Assembly (NCBI RefSeq): GCF_024679095.1
Contig: NC_066568.1
Coordinates: 8,253,469 to 8,317,468, forward strand
Length of the DNA stretch: 64,000 nt
Reading direction: 5' to 3'
Origin: Eriocheir sinensis
Lineage: Eukaryota > Arthropoda > Malacostraca > Decapoda > Varunidae
Positions 23,353 through 37,294 of the stretch are shown piece by piece (positions within the stretch are counted from its first letter, which is position 1; the number at the start of each line of letters is the position of its first letter). A model generated the notes under the pieces. The model was not told the origin of the DNA. It made no database searches and saw only the letters and a list, made by a program, of their open reading frames with translations. The position numbers and the translations under genes are program-made.

Positions 23353-24185
23353 GGGGGCTGGATACATGGTTTCATTTAGTATGACCTTGAAACATTACTA
23401 GTTTATTGGTCAGTATTTTTTTCACATGCATATCTTTACAAAACCTTTATTTAGTCAGTCTGTATTATCACCCTTTATTTAGTCAGTCTGTATTATCACA
23501 AGTATATTTTTTATTATTGTAATTTAATGAAACTGTTACACAAATAAATAAAAACAATACCTACCTTGAATATTTATCCCATCACAGTCCTGATAGTTTT
23601 AATCTGTTCCTTTGTTTGCATGCTCACCAGTCTTCCTCGCCTTGGTGCTGTAAATCACACAGAAAGAGCACGTAATAAATAATAGAAAACTGAATAGTAA
23701 AGTGGTGAAGAATTAGGAGGAGAACTCAGTATAAAAGGAAAAGACATATTGAGGGGAAAGAGAGAACAAAGAAAAAATGTATACTTACTGAGGGAATAAA
23801 CTGGCCTAATCATTTCTAAATAAAACAAGGAAACACGAAAAATTTACACAAGTTTGGCCCAAAATTATAATATTACCATGCTGTTACTACTACTAAGAAG
23901 AAGAAGAAGAGAAAGAGGAAACAAGAAAAGATGTGGAAGAAAAAGAAAAAGATGAAATGAAAAAAACTAATGATTATATACTAATACTAATAGATAATGA
24001 TAGTAACAATAAAACTAGTATAACATGCAACTTGAAACAGGTAGAATCCCTCCTAAGAGTTCAATACAAACGCTGAATCACTGTCGAGGAGAGGAGAAAA
24101 ATGTTAACCAGGACGAGAACAGAAATTAAGAGAACCAAGTACGGCTAACAAGAAACAACAGAACAAGCAGCCACGAGAGACGAGC
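22937..24185. other. Intron/flank of the minus-strand gene
   Basis: Two small tandem duplications are visible: a 22-bp one ending at about 23303 (GACTGTCATGAGTACCTTTA unit) and a 28-bp one at about 23445-23500 (CTTTATTTAGTCAGTCTGTA unit). A (GA)n tract followed by 16 Gs lies at 23307-23357. Confidence 0.6.
23628..23647 (-). CDS. Possible 20-nt microexon of the minus-strand gene
   Basis: Between a good acceptor (CTTTCTGTGTGATTTACAG) and donor (GTGAGC), 20 nt read (C)ACC AAG GCG AGG AAG ACT (G) and would join in phase 1 to the next exon as TKARKT-E. The tiny size keeps confidence low. Confidence 0.3.
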
Positions 24186-24665
24186 AGATGTTAAGAGGGG
24201 AATGGGAAGGGAAAAGGAGGGAGAGGAAAGAAGGGAAAAAGAGCAGATGTTGAGGGAAAAGGGAGGAGAGGGAGACAAAAGGAGAGGAAAGAAGGGAAAA
24301 AGAGCAGATGTTAAGAGGGAAAAGGGAAGAGAGGGAGACAAAAGGAGAGGAAAGAAGGGAAAAAGAGCAGATGTTAATAGGGAAAAGGTAAGAGAGTTAG
24401 ACAAAAGGAGAGGAAAGAAGGGAAAAAGAGCAGATGTTAAGAGGGAAAAGGGAGGAGAGGGAGACAAAAGGAGAGGAAAGAAGGGAAAAAGAGCAGATGT
24501 TAAGAGGGAAAAGGGAGGAGAGGGAGACAAAAGGAGAGGAAAGAAGGGAAAAAGAGCAGATGTTAAGAGGGAAAAGGGAAGAGAGGGAGACAAAAGGAGA
24601 GGAAAGAAGGGAAAAAGAGCAGATGTTAAGAGGGAAAAGGGAGGAGAGGAAAGAAGGGAAAATGA
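24186..24665. repeat. 63-bp purine minisatellite, about 7.5 units
   Basis: GCAGATGTT landmarks recur at 24304, 24367, 24430, 24493, 24556 and 24619, exactly 63 bp apart; two earlier units are shorter. The + strand is almost pure purine outside the landmark. Because 63 is divisible by three, several frames stay open; these are not genes. Confidence 0.92.
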
Positions 24666-24769
24666 ATGGAATTAACATGCGATCTGTGCGCCGAGTGTTC
24701 AGGGCGAGATCGAACCGGGGCCGCTTATTTCCCTTCTCTGTACGGGTATGTGGCGCCCGCTCTTGAACA

Positions 24770-24805
24770 GGATAGGTTACGTTAGGTTAGGTTAAGATAG
24801 GTTTA
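24770..24805. repeat. Short TTAGG-like patch
   Basis: GTTACGTTAGGTTAGGTTAA resembles the arthropod telomere repeat TTAGG, but only two to three units are present. It is best read as low-complexity sequence or a tiny interstitial patch. Confidence 0.35.
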
Positions 24806-25027
24806 ATTGAGAGCAATGTGCTGTAATTTTGAGTAGGGGAGAGAAAAATTGAGGAAGCGGGGAGGTGAATTGAGGAAGGGGGGAGAGAAAAATTGAGGAA
24901 GAGGGGAGAGAAAAATTGTGGAAGGGGGAGAGAAAAATTGTGGAAGGGGGAGAGAAAAATTGAGGAATGGGAGAGAGAAAAATTGAGAGTATGAGAGTAT
25001 TTTCCAGTGCACCTCGTGGTTAGTTTC

Positions 25028-25145
25028 GAAGCTACAGCCCAAGCGTCTTCACTCTGAGACCACATACCCATGGAGAGATTGGGAATGTGCACCCGGGCCC
25101 TTGGATTCCCGGCTAGGCATGTCAGCTACTACACCACTGAGGCAC
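25028..25145 (-). mobile_element. SINE family A, copy 3 (head only)
   Basis: The - strand reads GTAGTAGCTGACATGCCTAG, CGGGAATCCAAGGGCCCGGG, matching the tRNA-like head of family A. The body is missing. Confidence 0.5.
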
Positions 25146-25195
25146 TAACGGGGGAGAGAGGAAGAACAAAGGGAGAAAAGAGAAAAACAGGGAAG

Positions 25196-25654
<459 letters not shown>

Positions 25655-25889
25655 ACAGTGTTTTGTCGCCGACACTTAAGGAGGAAAAAGTAGATGAAAA
25701 GGAAGCTGAGGAAGACGAAGAAAAAAAAGAAGAATTAAAAAAAGAAGAAGGAGAATTAAAAGAAGAATTGAAAGAAGAAGAAGAACAAGAACAAGAAGAA
25801 AAAAAAAGATGAAAAAAAGATGATAATGATGATTATGATGATAATGGTCATAAGGAGGAGGAAGAGGAAGCGTCCAAATATTAAAGAGA

Positions 25890-26849
25890 GAGATTTACAT
25901 AGAAAATCAGACCACACAGACCCCATGGTCCATACTAGGTGGTCTGTTCTTAAACCTAAGTGATTCTACATTAATAAGATGGCTCCAAACTTTGTTCCTC
26001 TACTTTATTAAATATTAAATTGAAAGAAGTGACGGTCGAGCTTGTTTTTAAAGAAGTCAATCGTGTTACACTGGACCACTGAAGGTGGGAGCTTATTTCA
26101 TTCTCGCACTACAACGTTGGTGAAAAAAAATGGTGGTCTGAATTTAGTTGATTACATTTAAGTTTTGTGCCATTATTTCGCGTTCGCGAGCTTAAATCGA
26201 TCATAAACAGTTCTAATTTGTCCACATTCGTAAAGCCATTCAGTATTTCAAAACATTCAATCAGTTTTCCTCGAGGGCGACGATTCTCAAGAGAGAACAT
26301 GTTAAGGTAATTACGTGCCTTTCGACGTAGGGTTTGTTGTCCAGGGAAGGGATCATTTTTGTTGCCCGACGCTGAACACCTAATTTAGCAATGTCCTTTT
26401 GCATGGTGAGGAGACCAAAACTGTACCGCGTATTCCAAGTGGGGTCTGACTAAACTATTGTAGAGCGGAAATACTACTTCTTTATTTTTGAATAAAAAGT
26501 TTCGAAGCCCTGCATTCTCTTCACTTATTTCCTGCATCGATGCATTGCTGTGAGAGTTTGACGCGATTTTGACACCCAAGTCCTTGACGCATTGACCGTC
26601 AATACCCTGTTGCTTTAATTCATAAAGTAATTTATGGTGTGGAACTTTATCAAACGCTTTCTGGAAATCAAGATAGAGTACGTCCAGTGATTTGGTTACG
26701 TCATAAAATGAGAAGAGGTCGTTATAAAAGGTCAGTAGATTTGATAGGCAGGATCTCTGGTTACAGAAGCCATGCTGTGAATCTTTAATTAATGAGTGGC
26801 TTTCAAGGTAACTCGCAATTTTGTCTCTGATTACGCTCTCGAGCTACGT

Positions 26850-26850
<1 letters not shown>
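25890..26850 (-). mobile_element. CR1-like LINE, internally deleted copy
   Basis: The - strand begins with a SQHGF-type block, then VLYLDFQKAFDKVPHHKLL (motif A) and KQQGIDG. It then jumps directly to CVKDLGVKIASNS, LVRPHLEYAVQFWSPHHAKG and MFSLENRRPRGKLIECFEIL. The motif B and C region is missing between GIDG and DLGV. The 3' UTR ends TATGTAAATCTCTCTC. Confidence 0.85.

Positions 26851-26852
<2 letters not shown>

Positions 26853-26912
<60 letters not shown>
26853..26912. repeat. (CT)n microsatellite
   Basis: Sixty bases of CT abut the 5'-truncated end of the LINE at 25890-26850. Confidence 0.95.
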
Positions 26913-26915
<3 letters not shown>

Positions 26916-27043
26916 CAAAACACACACACACACACAGTAACTAAAAACACGTACAAAACATGTATCGTATCGTAAGTAAGAGATCGTAAACCATTCCGCG
27001 TGCATGTATTTTTTTTTTAATCGCGTTGTTCTAAAGACGTTGA

Positions 27044-27125
27044 CCTCCTCCTCCTCCTCCTCCTCCTCCTCCTCCCTCCTCCTCCTCCTCCTCCTCCTCG
27101 TCCTCCTGCTGCTTCTTCTGCTCTT
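27044..27125. repeat. (CTC)n microsatellite
   Basis: Imperfect CTC/CCT trinucleotide tract on the + strand. Confidence 0.9.
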
Positions 27126-27458
27126 CATTACAATTTTCTCATCCTTTTCCTCCTCTGTTTTTTCTCCTCCCGATTTTCTACTTTTTGTTCTGACCAGTTA
27201 TCATTTTTTCCCTCTTCTTTTTCCTTTTCCTCATTCTCCTCTTTCCTCTCCCGCTCAGCAAATGTGTTCTGAATAATGATGATGATGAGTTTTCAGTTTT
27301 TCCCTTCTTTCTTTCCTTTCTTTTATATCTTTACGCATCATTTCTTTCATCTTTTCCTTCTCCAAAGTTACGACGAATAATTAAAATTTTGAGAATGATT
27401 TATGAATGCACTTGAAGGTATGGAGTAACAGAGAACGATAATGGGTGAAAGCAACAAC

Positions 27459-27640
27459 CACCACCATCACCACCATTACAACCACAAATACTACTACCAC
27501 CACCATCACCACCATTACAACCACAAATACTACTACCACCACCATCACCACCATTACAACCACAAATACTACTACCACCACCATCACCACCATTACAACC
27601 ACAAATACTACAACCACAACCATCACAACTACCACCATCA
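27459..27640. repeat. 39-bp minisatellite of CAC/ACC codon-like units
   Basis: Four units of 39 bp (ACCACCACCATCACCACC then ATTACAACCACAAATACT and ACT), extending into a degenerate ACC/ACA-rich tract to about 27900. Confidence 0.85.
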
Positions 27641-28004
27641 CCACCAACACCACAACCCAACTCTACCACTACCATAAAAGCACAATAGCAACAACAACCA
27701 CAACACTACCATCATCGCAATGCTACAACCACTCCACCAAAAATACAACACTACACCAACCACCACAATACATAACAATACTGAAACCACCACCACCACC
27801 ACCACCATAAAAACATCACTACTTCAACAACCCCATCCACTATTAATAAGTACCACCACCACCACCACCGCCGCCGCCGCCACCACAACGAACGCCGCCC
27901 CTCCCATCACCACAACAATGACTACCGCTGCTTGGTGATAAGGAATGGTGACGAAAAACTTACTTTGTTTGTCCCTTTGTATATCTGACACGACACGTCT
28001 GTCA

Positions 28005-28750
<746 letters not shown>

Positions 28751-28754
28751 GCGG

Positions 28755-28895
28755 CCAGGACCAAGTGGACAGGTGAAGTTAAATCATTCGCCGCGACAGG
28801 GTGAAGTACACTACATCATCAGACAGATAAATGAAGAACGTTGGGAAAGGCCTTTGTCTTGCAGTGGACTAGTAATTATTGATGGTTATTATTAT
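28755..28895 (+). mobile_element. Possible RTE-like LINE 3' end
   Basis: The + strand ends in LGKAFVLQWTSN then TAA, followed by a TTATTATTATT tail, resembling the C-terminal end of RTE-type ORFs. Short and diverged. Confidence 0.4.
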
Positions 28896-30286
28896 TAAAC
28901 GGAGAGGTGAGTAATCGTCACATGGCCACCTCGAGGACTGATCGTAGAGCCCTGAGTAATACCTCCGCCATGACTGGAGTCAAGATGAAAGATGAACTAA
29001 AATTTCGAGTTATAACGCTCGTAGCCTAAGAAATAGGACTGAGGAATTGAGATGCCTTGTCAATACAGAAAAATAATAATGTAACAGCAATAAATGAAAG
29101 TTATCAATACCTCGAATATTGGTTTAAATTATTACAATATAGATGATCTTGAACTTCACGAGGAGTGGAAAAGTTTCAGTATGTTACAAGTGGTGCAGAG
29201 GTGGTCGACGGAACACCGAGAGGCAGCAAGTGGAACGTCGGTGCGTGCGAGTAAACAATGAAGTGTGTGCATCTAAAACAATAACAGTCTCAGACGCCTC
29301 CAGGCCCGGGAGAACCACGCGATGCTGCGCTGGAAATGTTGTTTAGTGTTTGCGACAGACATTTTAAGACAGTACATCACTCGAATTATTAGAAGACAAC
29401 TATCGAAATCGGATGCTGACAAAACCAACGCGACAGAATAATACACTGGACTTTAGTGACTCGGGGCAGCCTGGCCATTAGCGGAGGTCTCGGCTCCTGC
29501 GATCACAAACAGCTGCGAGTCGACATTTAAGAGTTAATGTAGGAGTGAGAGAAAATGAAATACTGACACCATAACTTAAAAGAACAAAATATAACACGAA
29601 CCAGGAAATATTAACACGCATGCAGTACTCGGATGATCAAATAACGGACGAAATAGTGAGACAAGGAAGAGGAAGAGGAAGAAAGGGAGAACAGAGGGAA
29701 AAAATAAACGAGAAAGGGTGAAAGGAAAGACAAAGGGAAAAGGGGAAATAGGGGAAGGAAGCATGGAGGGAAAGAACGAAGCTCCTCTCCTCTCCTTTTC
29801 TTTCCTCTTTGCTTTCTCTCTCTCTCTCCCCCCCCCCTGCATTGCTCCCCTCTTCCCCTCTCCCCCCCTCGCCACAAATAAACATCTCCCCATGACGTCA
29901 GACCAAGACAATGGAAAGACTGACAGGAAAAATTTGTTGGGAGTGACAGTTGTGGCGGCGGTGGTGGTGGTGGTGGTGGTGGTGAAGGACAGATGGAAGG
30001 ATGGGAGACGAGGAGAAAAGGGAGGAGGAAGGAAGTTATGAAGGAGGGGAGGAGGAAGGAAAGGAAGTAAGTGGAAGGAAGCAGGGCAGAAAGGATAAAG
30101 TTGAGGGAAAAAATAATGAAAGAAGGACGGGAGTAAAGGGAGTGTGGAGGAGGAGAGAGAGGAGGTAAGGGAAGAGGAAGAAGTTATAAAGGAGGGGAGG
30201 GGGAAGGTAGGAGAGAGGAAGAAAGCAAAAGACAAAGGAGGAAGAGCGGGAAAACGGAAAAAGTAGGAAAAAGGAAGAAAGAATCA
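28896..30286. other. No gene recognised; purine/pyrimidine-rich tract
   Basis: 28900-29570 is unremarkable. 29640-30280 is nearly all G and A on the + strand apart from a pyrimidine patch (29780-29870) and a (GGT)n run near 29960. The 219-codon frame on the - strand is low-complexity and not called. Confidence 0.5.
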
Positions 30287-31040
30287 ATCAATCAATGGGT
30301 GCATACGCCGGGGGGTGCGTCGCCTCGCCCACCCTACGACGCCAAGCCCGGGGGATCCTTCAAGCCAGTGACATCTCAAGTAATGGACGGCGGACTCTTT
30401 TGATTTTGCGGCGCCCTTGTCATTAAGCCGCGAATTTTGGAAAATCAACCGCTTTGGTGCGAATCGCCATAACTCCCTTATTTCTGGGGCTACAGAAATG
30501 TTTTTGGTATCAATCGACGGCAAAATGAAAGGGCTATATTTTGTAATAAGCGACCGGGCTCAAAAACCGACTCGAAAGGGTAAAAAATCGAATAAATTCG
30601 CAAAAAACGACTGAAAAAACCTATTTTTGATTCAAACCTTAAAACCCACTCATTTTTTGAGAATTTCAAAAAACTTATTTAACAAATACTTTAGCCCTAC
30701 CAATGTGCTTTCCAATATGATGCATAACATTTCCCTACTCCCAGTAGTTTCGTCGCTAGAGCTCGAAACGTAAACCCTTTTGAGAGCGATTTTGACGAAC
30801 TCCAGACACTTTGCCGTTTTTGTCTAGTGTGGCATTGCTATTGCCTCTAGAAGGCTGTAATTTGGCATGTAGCCCCTCTTGGCAATGTAGTTTGACCAGC
30901 TCGAAGGATGTTTTGAAAGCTCGATTCCAAGTCTGTCGTCGGGCCGTCACAAAATAGCCTGTTTTTCGGCCCTTCTACCGCGATTTGGACGTCATAGTTT
31001 TTTGCTTATAACTTTTTTTTATTTATTTCGTGCTTTTTTT
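30287..31040. other. Unclassified element with (AATC)n start
   Basis: Begins AATCAATCAATCAATGGG and continues with a distinctive GC-rich then A-rich sequence (GGTGCGTCGCCTCGCCC, ACCGCTTTGGTGCGAATCGC). It has no coding frame longer than about 65 codons. It leads directly into the inverted repeat at 31041. Its cohesive composition suggests a repeat family, but no second copy is in the window. Confidence 0.3.
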
Positions 31041-31460
31041 CTGATTATTAATCTGTATTAATAGAGCTTTCATTTGCCACCAAGCACGCCTTCCTAGCTT
31101 CAGTAGTTTTTGCTCGAGCTTGACCAGAAGTCGCGACGAAAATTCGCCGAATCTGACTCATTTCACGCGCCGCGACGAAAAACCTTCCTGACGCCACAAA
31201 AATTAATATATCTATATAAACATTCATATATGAACACTTCAATATGTTGACTATCTTGCATTAAAGCCATTTTAAGATACCTATATAAAAAGTTACTATT
31301 TTTATATAATCATTTCACTATATAAATCAACCTATATTAAGCGCCTTATTATACATGTTATTTTATTTTATTTTATTTAGTATTCAACCCTATTTCTTCC
31401 CATTTATGAATAATACATTTAATTTGCTTTCTTTTGATACCAAATATGTATGTATATATG

Positions 31461-31536
<76 letters not shown>

Positions 31537-31703
31537 GTATCAAAAGAAAGCAAATTAAATGTTTTTCGTCGCGGTGCGTGAAATGAGTCAGATTCGGCGA
31601 ATTTTCGTCGCGACTTCTGGTCAAGCTCGAGCAAAAACTACTGAAGCTAGGAAGGCGTGCTTGGTGGCAAATGAAAGCTCTTTTAATACAGATTAATAAT
31701 CAG
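31041..31703. repeat. Large nested inverted repeat
   Basis: The 143-bp arms 31041-31183 and 31561-31703 are inverted copies with only about two visible mismatches. A second pair of arms, about 33 bp (31415-31447 and 31530-31562, around TTGCTTTCTTTTGATACC), flanks a (TA)n tract. On the right the inner and outer arms touch; on the left they are 231 bp apart. This fits inverted duplication plus deletion. Confidence 0.9.
31469..31532. repeat. (TA)n microsatellite inside the inverted repeat
   Basis: About 64 bp of TA form the centre of the inner hairpin. Confidence 0.95.
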
Positions 31704-33447
<1,744 letters not shown>

Positions 33448-33785
33448 TGTGTCAGATTGACTACTGTGATAATCAGTGGTTTTCTTAACCCCTGAGCCGA
33501 TGTAAACCGAAATGCGTCTCATATGGAACACAGTCTATTCACGCAATTGACTAGTATGTGAGTAGTTTTCGGCTTGACTCCATTCAGGATAAAATTTCGC
33601 ATTTTCCTTAAATTACAGGTATGTACATATTCAGCAGTGTAAAGTTCCTTTCTCTTTCCCCTCCCCCAGGATTGCTGCACTACATCGTATTATTTTTGTG
33701 TGTGTGATTATTGTGCAAATACTGTGTGAAGAACACCCACACCCGTCCCTCACACACTCAACGTCTCATTCTTTACTCACACTAC

Positions 33786-33930
33786 AGAGCCCTGTGTCGT
33801 GGTGGTCCAGCAGCCCTCCCCCGCTGTGCGGCCACTTCACAGCCATCAACTAATTAACCACAACAAATACACTTTGTTTCGTCGGCCAAGGACACTGGCT
33901 ACATCCCTGAAAGAATTTCTATAGACAAAG
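33786..33930 (+). other. Weak candidate exon
   Basis: After an acceptor-like TTTACTCACACTACAG, a frame of about 43 codons (EPCVVVVQQPSPAVRPLHSH ...) runs to TAG near 33927. No upstream partner was found and nothing is recognised. Confidence 0.15.
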
Positions 33931-34089
33931 AAATTCTATAGGCTGAATTTCTAGAGACTGAAATTATACTTCCAGTGTCATTTTAGATCAGCTGCCTGTC
34001 GCCTTAGAAGAACGCAGGGTAACATACCAATCAGTGTATGACAAGTTCCAAGTCATAGTAAATTTATTCAGTTTACGTGATAGAGACAG

Positions 34090-34720
34090 TTACTGATTTC
34101 AATGATGTATTCGTAGAGGAAATCGCTCAGCTTCAAGCCATTGCCAAGCTCAGGTCATATCTCACTGCATTTCAACCACAGGTTTACTACATGCTGAAGG
34201 GCTTGCTGAGACCTGTGCAAGTGTTAATGTAGCTTTATGAATACACTGAACCCAGTGGTCACTTGTTGTATCAGCAAATTGATACTAATACTGAGTTATC
34301 TGAGACCACGATGACCCTTGCTGGAAGTAGCGGACATTGTCCTAAAGCTGATACACTTGAAGAGCTCACAAAGACTTTTCGGATGCCAAGTGTAGAAAGA
34401 AAGACGTTTTCAAGATAATACAGTGTGATGGATAAAGCTGTAAGTTGCTAAAACTTACTGCATTTAGCTTAGATGAATTTCAACACTGGCAGGTTCCGAT
34501 TATAACTTTGTTGTGTAAAATGTTGTCATTGTTGCCTATAGAAAACACAGAGCACGTAGAAGAACAGCTCCCTTGTTTGCAGTGTCTTATTCAAAACCTG
34601 TTTGGAGCTTTGCTGACATTTACCGTTGATGATGAGGTTTCAGGCCCTGCTCCGCCGCCCATCCAACTATTCAATGTATGTATAACTTGTCAGTTCCAAA
34701 ATCATTCACTAAACTGATTT
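34090..34720 (+). pseudogene. Decayed coding-like sequence of unknown origin
   Basis: Frames read DVFVEEIAQLQAIAKLRSYL, TAFQPQVYYMLKGLLRPVQV, a stop, LYEYTEPSGHLLYQQI, and after shifts LLKLTAFSLDEFQHWQVPII and LPCLQCLIQNLFGALL. Amino-acid composition is protein-like and no introns are obvious, suggesting a processed pseudogene or dead transposon gene. Family not recognised. Confidence 0.35.
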
Positions 34721-34807
34721 CGATATGTAAAACTGGCGATTTAAAAGTGTGTTTTAATATAAGAGACGAGGGTCCTATCGAACCCTAAGTCCCCCAGGTC
34801 GCCGAGG

Positions 34808-34841
34808 TCTAAGTCTGGCCCTGGCCCTGGCCCTGGCCCTG
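34808..34841. repeat. 6-bp (CTGGCC)n repeat
   Basis: About five units of CTGGCC in a row. Confidence 0.85.
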
Positions 34842-35211
34842 CCTTGATAAATCTTGGGTGCGTCACACGGACTCCTCCACGCAGGCCACGCACGGGACAC
34901 CTTCACCCCGAGTCACCTCAACAATCCGCGGCTCAGTGGTTATTCAACGGTCTGCGGTTATTACGCTATCAACCCCTTTTGTTCTACTCGCAGGTCCTAG
35001 TAGCTAAATAAAGGTGGGTCAGTGAGAGATTTAATTGTCTACAACTAGTTTTTGATAAGTAATTGAAACCCTTTATCCCTAACAAGATATAATTTTAAAT
35101 AATTAGCGGGGCACACGTTGTAGCGTATGCCCCCAACTTTATCTTTGCCACCTTACTGCTGTTGTTGCTATCGTTTCACTATCTCCCACCGAACCCACGC
35201 GCAGCTATATA

Positions 35212-35480
35212 TAGTTACTCGTGACCTCGGTACTCATCTCCGTCGCACTGGCCCTTGAGCCTGTAGCGGGTAGAGTCCATTACGCCGGGACACAGGGCCA
35301 GTGTGACATCCGGGTTACCACAGTTTACCTTCCTCAGGTCTCCTCGGGTACCAATTTATTGACCAGCCCGAAAGAGAGAATGAACAGCTGGGTGGGTTGC
35401 ACGGCGACTGCCCGGGCCACGATTAGAACCCAGACCCGAGCATTTATAGGTAGGCACGCTAACCACTGTTCCACGGAGGC
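35212..35480 (-). mobile_element. SINE family A, copy 4, near full length
   Basis: The - strand begins GTGGAACAGTGGTTAGCGTG (A box), then GGGTTCTAATCGTGGCC (B box), AGCTGTTCATTC, GGGCTGGTCAATAAATTGG and GTAACCCGGATGTCACACTG, ending near CGAGGTCACGAG. Confidence 0.85.
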
Positions 35481-36287
35481 GGGGAAGGCGACAGAGAGGA
35501 AGGAAGTAAGAAATGAAAGAAAAGAGGAAAAGAACAGAAAGATAGGAAGCAAATTTCATAATAAAGAAAAAGGTTGAGGGAAAAGGAAGTGAGCCAAGGG
35601 ATGATGATGATGATGATGAGGATGAGGATGAGGAAGTTTTCTGGATAGTACAGTATATTTATTTGCTATTTGTTAGTCGTTTTCTCTTCATCTTGCTAAC
35701 CTCTCCCCGCAGCATTCCCTCTATTCCTTTCTCCCTAGTTGTCCTCCTTTCTTCTCTTCCTCCTCTTTTCCTTCACTTTTTCCCTTTCTCCCTCCCCGCT
35801 TTCTTTCTTTCTTTGTTTTTCCTCACACCTCCTACTTCCCCTACCCCTCCCTTCTTCTTCCCCTCTATATCTTCTTTCCATTCTTATTCATTCTTCCATT
35901 CATTACTCCCTTCCCTCCTTCCTTCTCATCTATTCCTCCCGTTTTTCCTTTCCTCCTCCCTTTCCTCCCCTTCCCTATCACCGTTTGCAAAACCTGAGTT
36001 AATTGGAAAACTCAAAACCTGCGCTGTTCTTAAGGAAGGATAGGGAGGAGGGACAGGTGGGTCGAGGGAAGATGAGTGAAAGGGAGTGCAAAAAAGAAAA
36101 GTATGGAGGAGGTGAGAGGAGAAGGGGAAAGGTATTAGGGAAGACATGAAGGGAGGGAGGGGGAGAAACAGTGAGGGGAAGATGGGGAAGAGGGAGGGGA
36201 AGGGAGGGAGGGAGAGGAAGGAACATGTGGATGGAAAGAGGAGGAAAGAAAGAGAGAGAGTGTGAGCGTGAGCGAGTGAGAGAGTGA

Positions 36288-36290
<3 letters not shown>
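35481..36290. other. Pyrimidine-rich then purine-rich DNA
   Basis: 35700-35980 is CT-rich, 36040-36290 is GA-rich. Long Ser/Leu/Pro frames reflect composition, not genes. Confidence 0.6.
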
Positions 36291-36361
<71 letters not shown>

Positions 36362-36403
36362 CTAGGTACAGATAAGGGCAAAAGAGAAAGTTACAGAACG
36401 AAT

Positions 36404-36460
<57 letters not shown>

Positions 36461-36629
36461 CAGCAACACGAGCTACTGGGAAACTCTTCACGTTTTACTT
36501 GTTCTAAATTTAGCGAGAAGACTTTGCGGTATCCAGGCCACGAGGGGGGAGGGAGGGAGGGAAGGGGGGGATGATTAATGGAGGGAAAGGGTTGTGGTAG
36601 GTCAATGTTCTATGGATTTTGTGTGTTCG

Positions 36630-36661
<32 letters not shown>

Positions 36662-36721
36662 GCAGTTTTATCCTTAACTACTTTTTTCTCTCTCCGTTTT
36701 TTAGATATGACCGGATTGCCA

Positions 36722-36754
<33 letters not shown>

Positions 36755-36926
36755 GATGGTTATCAGTCAAGGTTTTGTTCTGACAGACACAAATAGTACT
36801 GGGTGAGGGAGAAAAGAGGGGGAGGGGGAGGGGAGGGGGAGGGGAGGAGGGAGGAGGAGGAGGAAGAGGAAGGAGAGGGGGGAGGGGAAAAGGGAATCAT
36901 TTGTGGAGGGAGGGGAAGGAGGAGAG

Positions 36927-36989
<63 letters not shown>

Positions 36990-37123
36990 ATAATGGACAG
37001 TAAAATAGTGATGGAAGAAAGGAAAGAAATGGGAGAAGAAAAGGAAGGAAGGAAGGGAGGAAGGGAGAGAAAAGGTGGAAAATCAGTAAAGGAAACTATA
37101 AAAAAAAGGAAAGGGATATATAC

Positions 37124-37221
<98 letters not shown>

Positions 37222-37236
37222 TGGAAGTAGGGCAGT

Positions 37237-37293
<57 letters not shown>
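36290..37293. repeat. Cluster of GA, CT, GT and CA microsatellites
   Basis: GA at 36290-36355, 36410-36457, 36930-36986 and 37125-37217; CT at 36631-36658; GT at 36723-36753; CA at 37239-37293. The spacers are mostly purine-rich. Confidence 0.93.

Positions 37294-37294
<1 letters not shown>

Noticed and set aside
29576..30235. 219-codon minus-strand frame
   Set aside because: Low-complexity Ser/Phe/Leu/Pro reading of purine-rich DNA.
33487..33510. Another piggyBac end (TTAACCCCTGAG)
   Set aside because: No matching inverted end with TTAA could be found.
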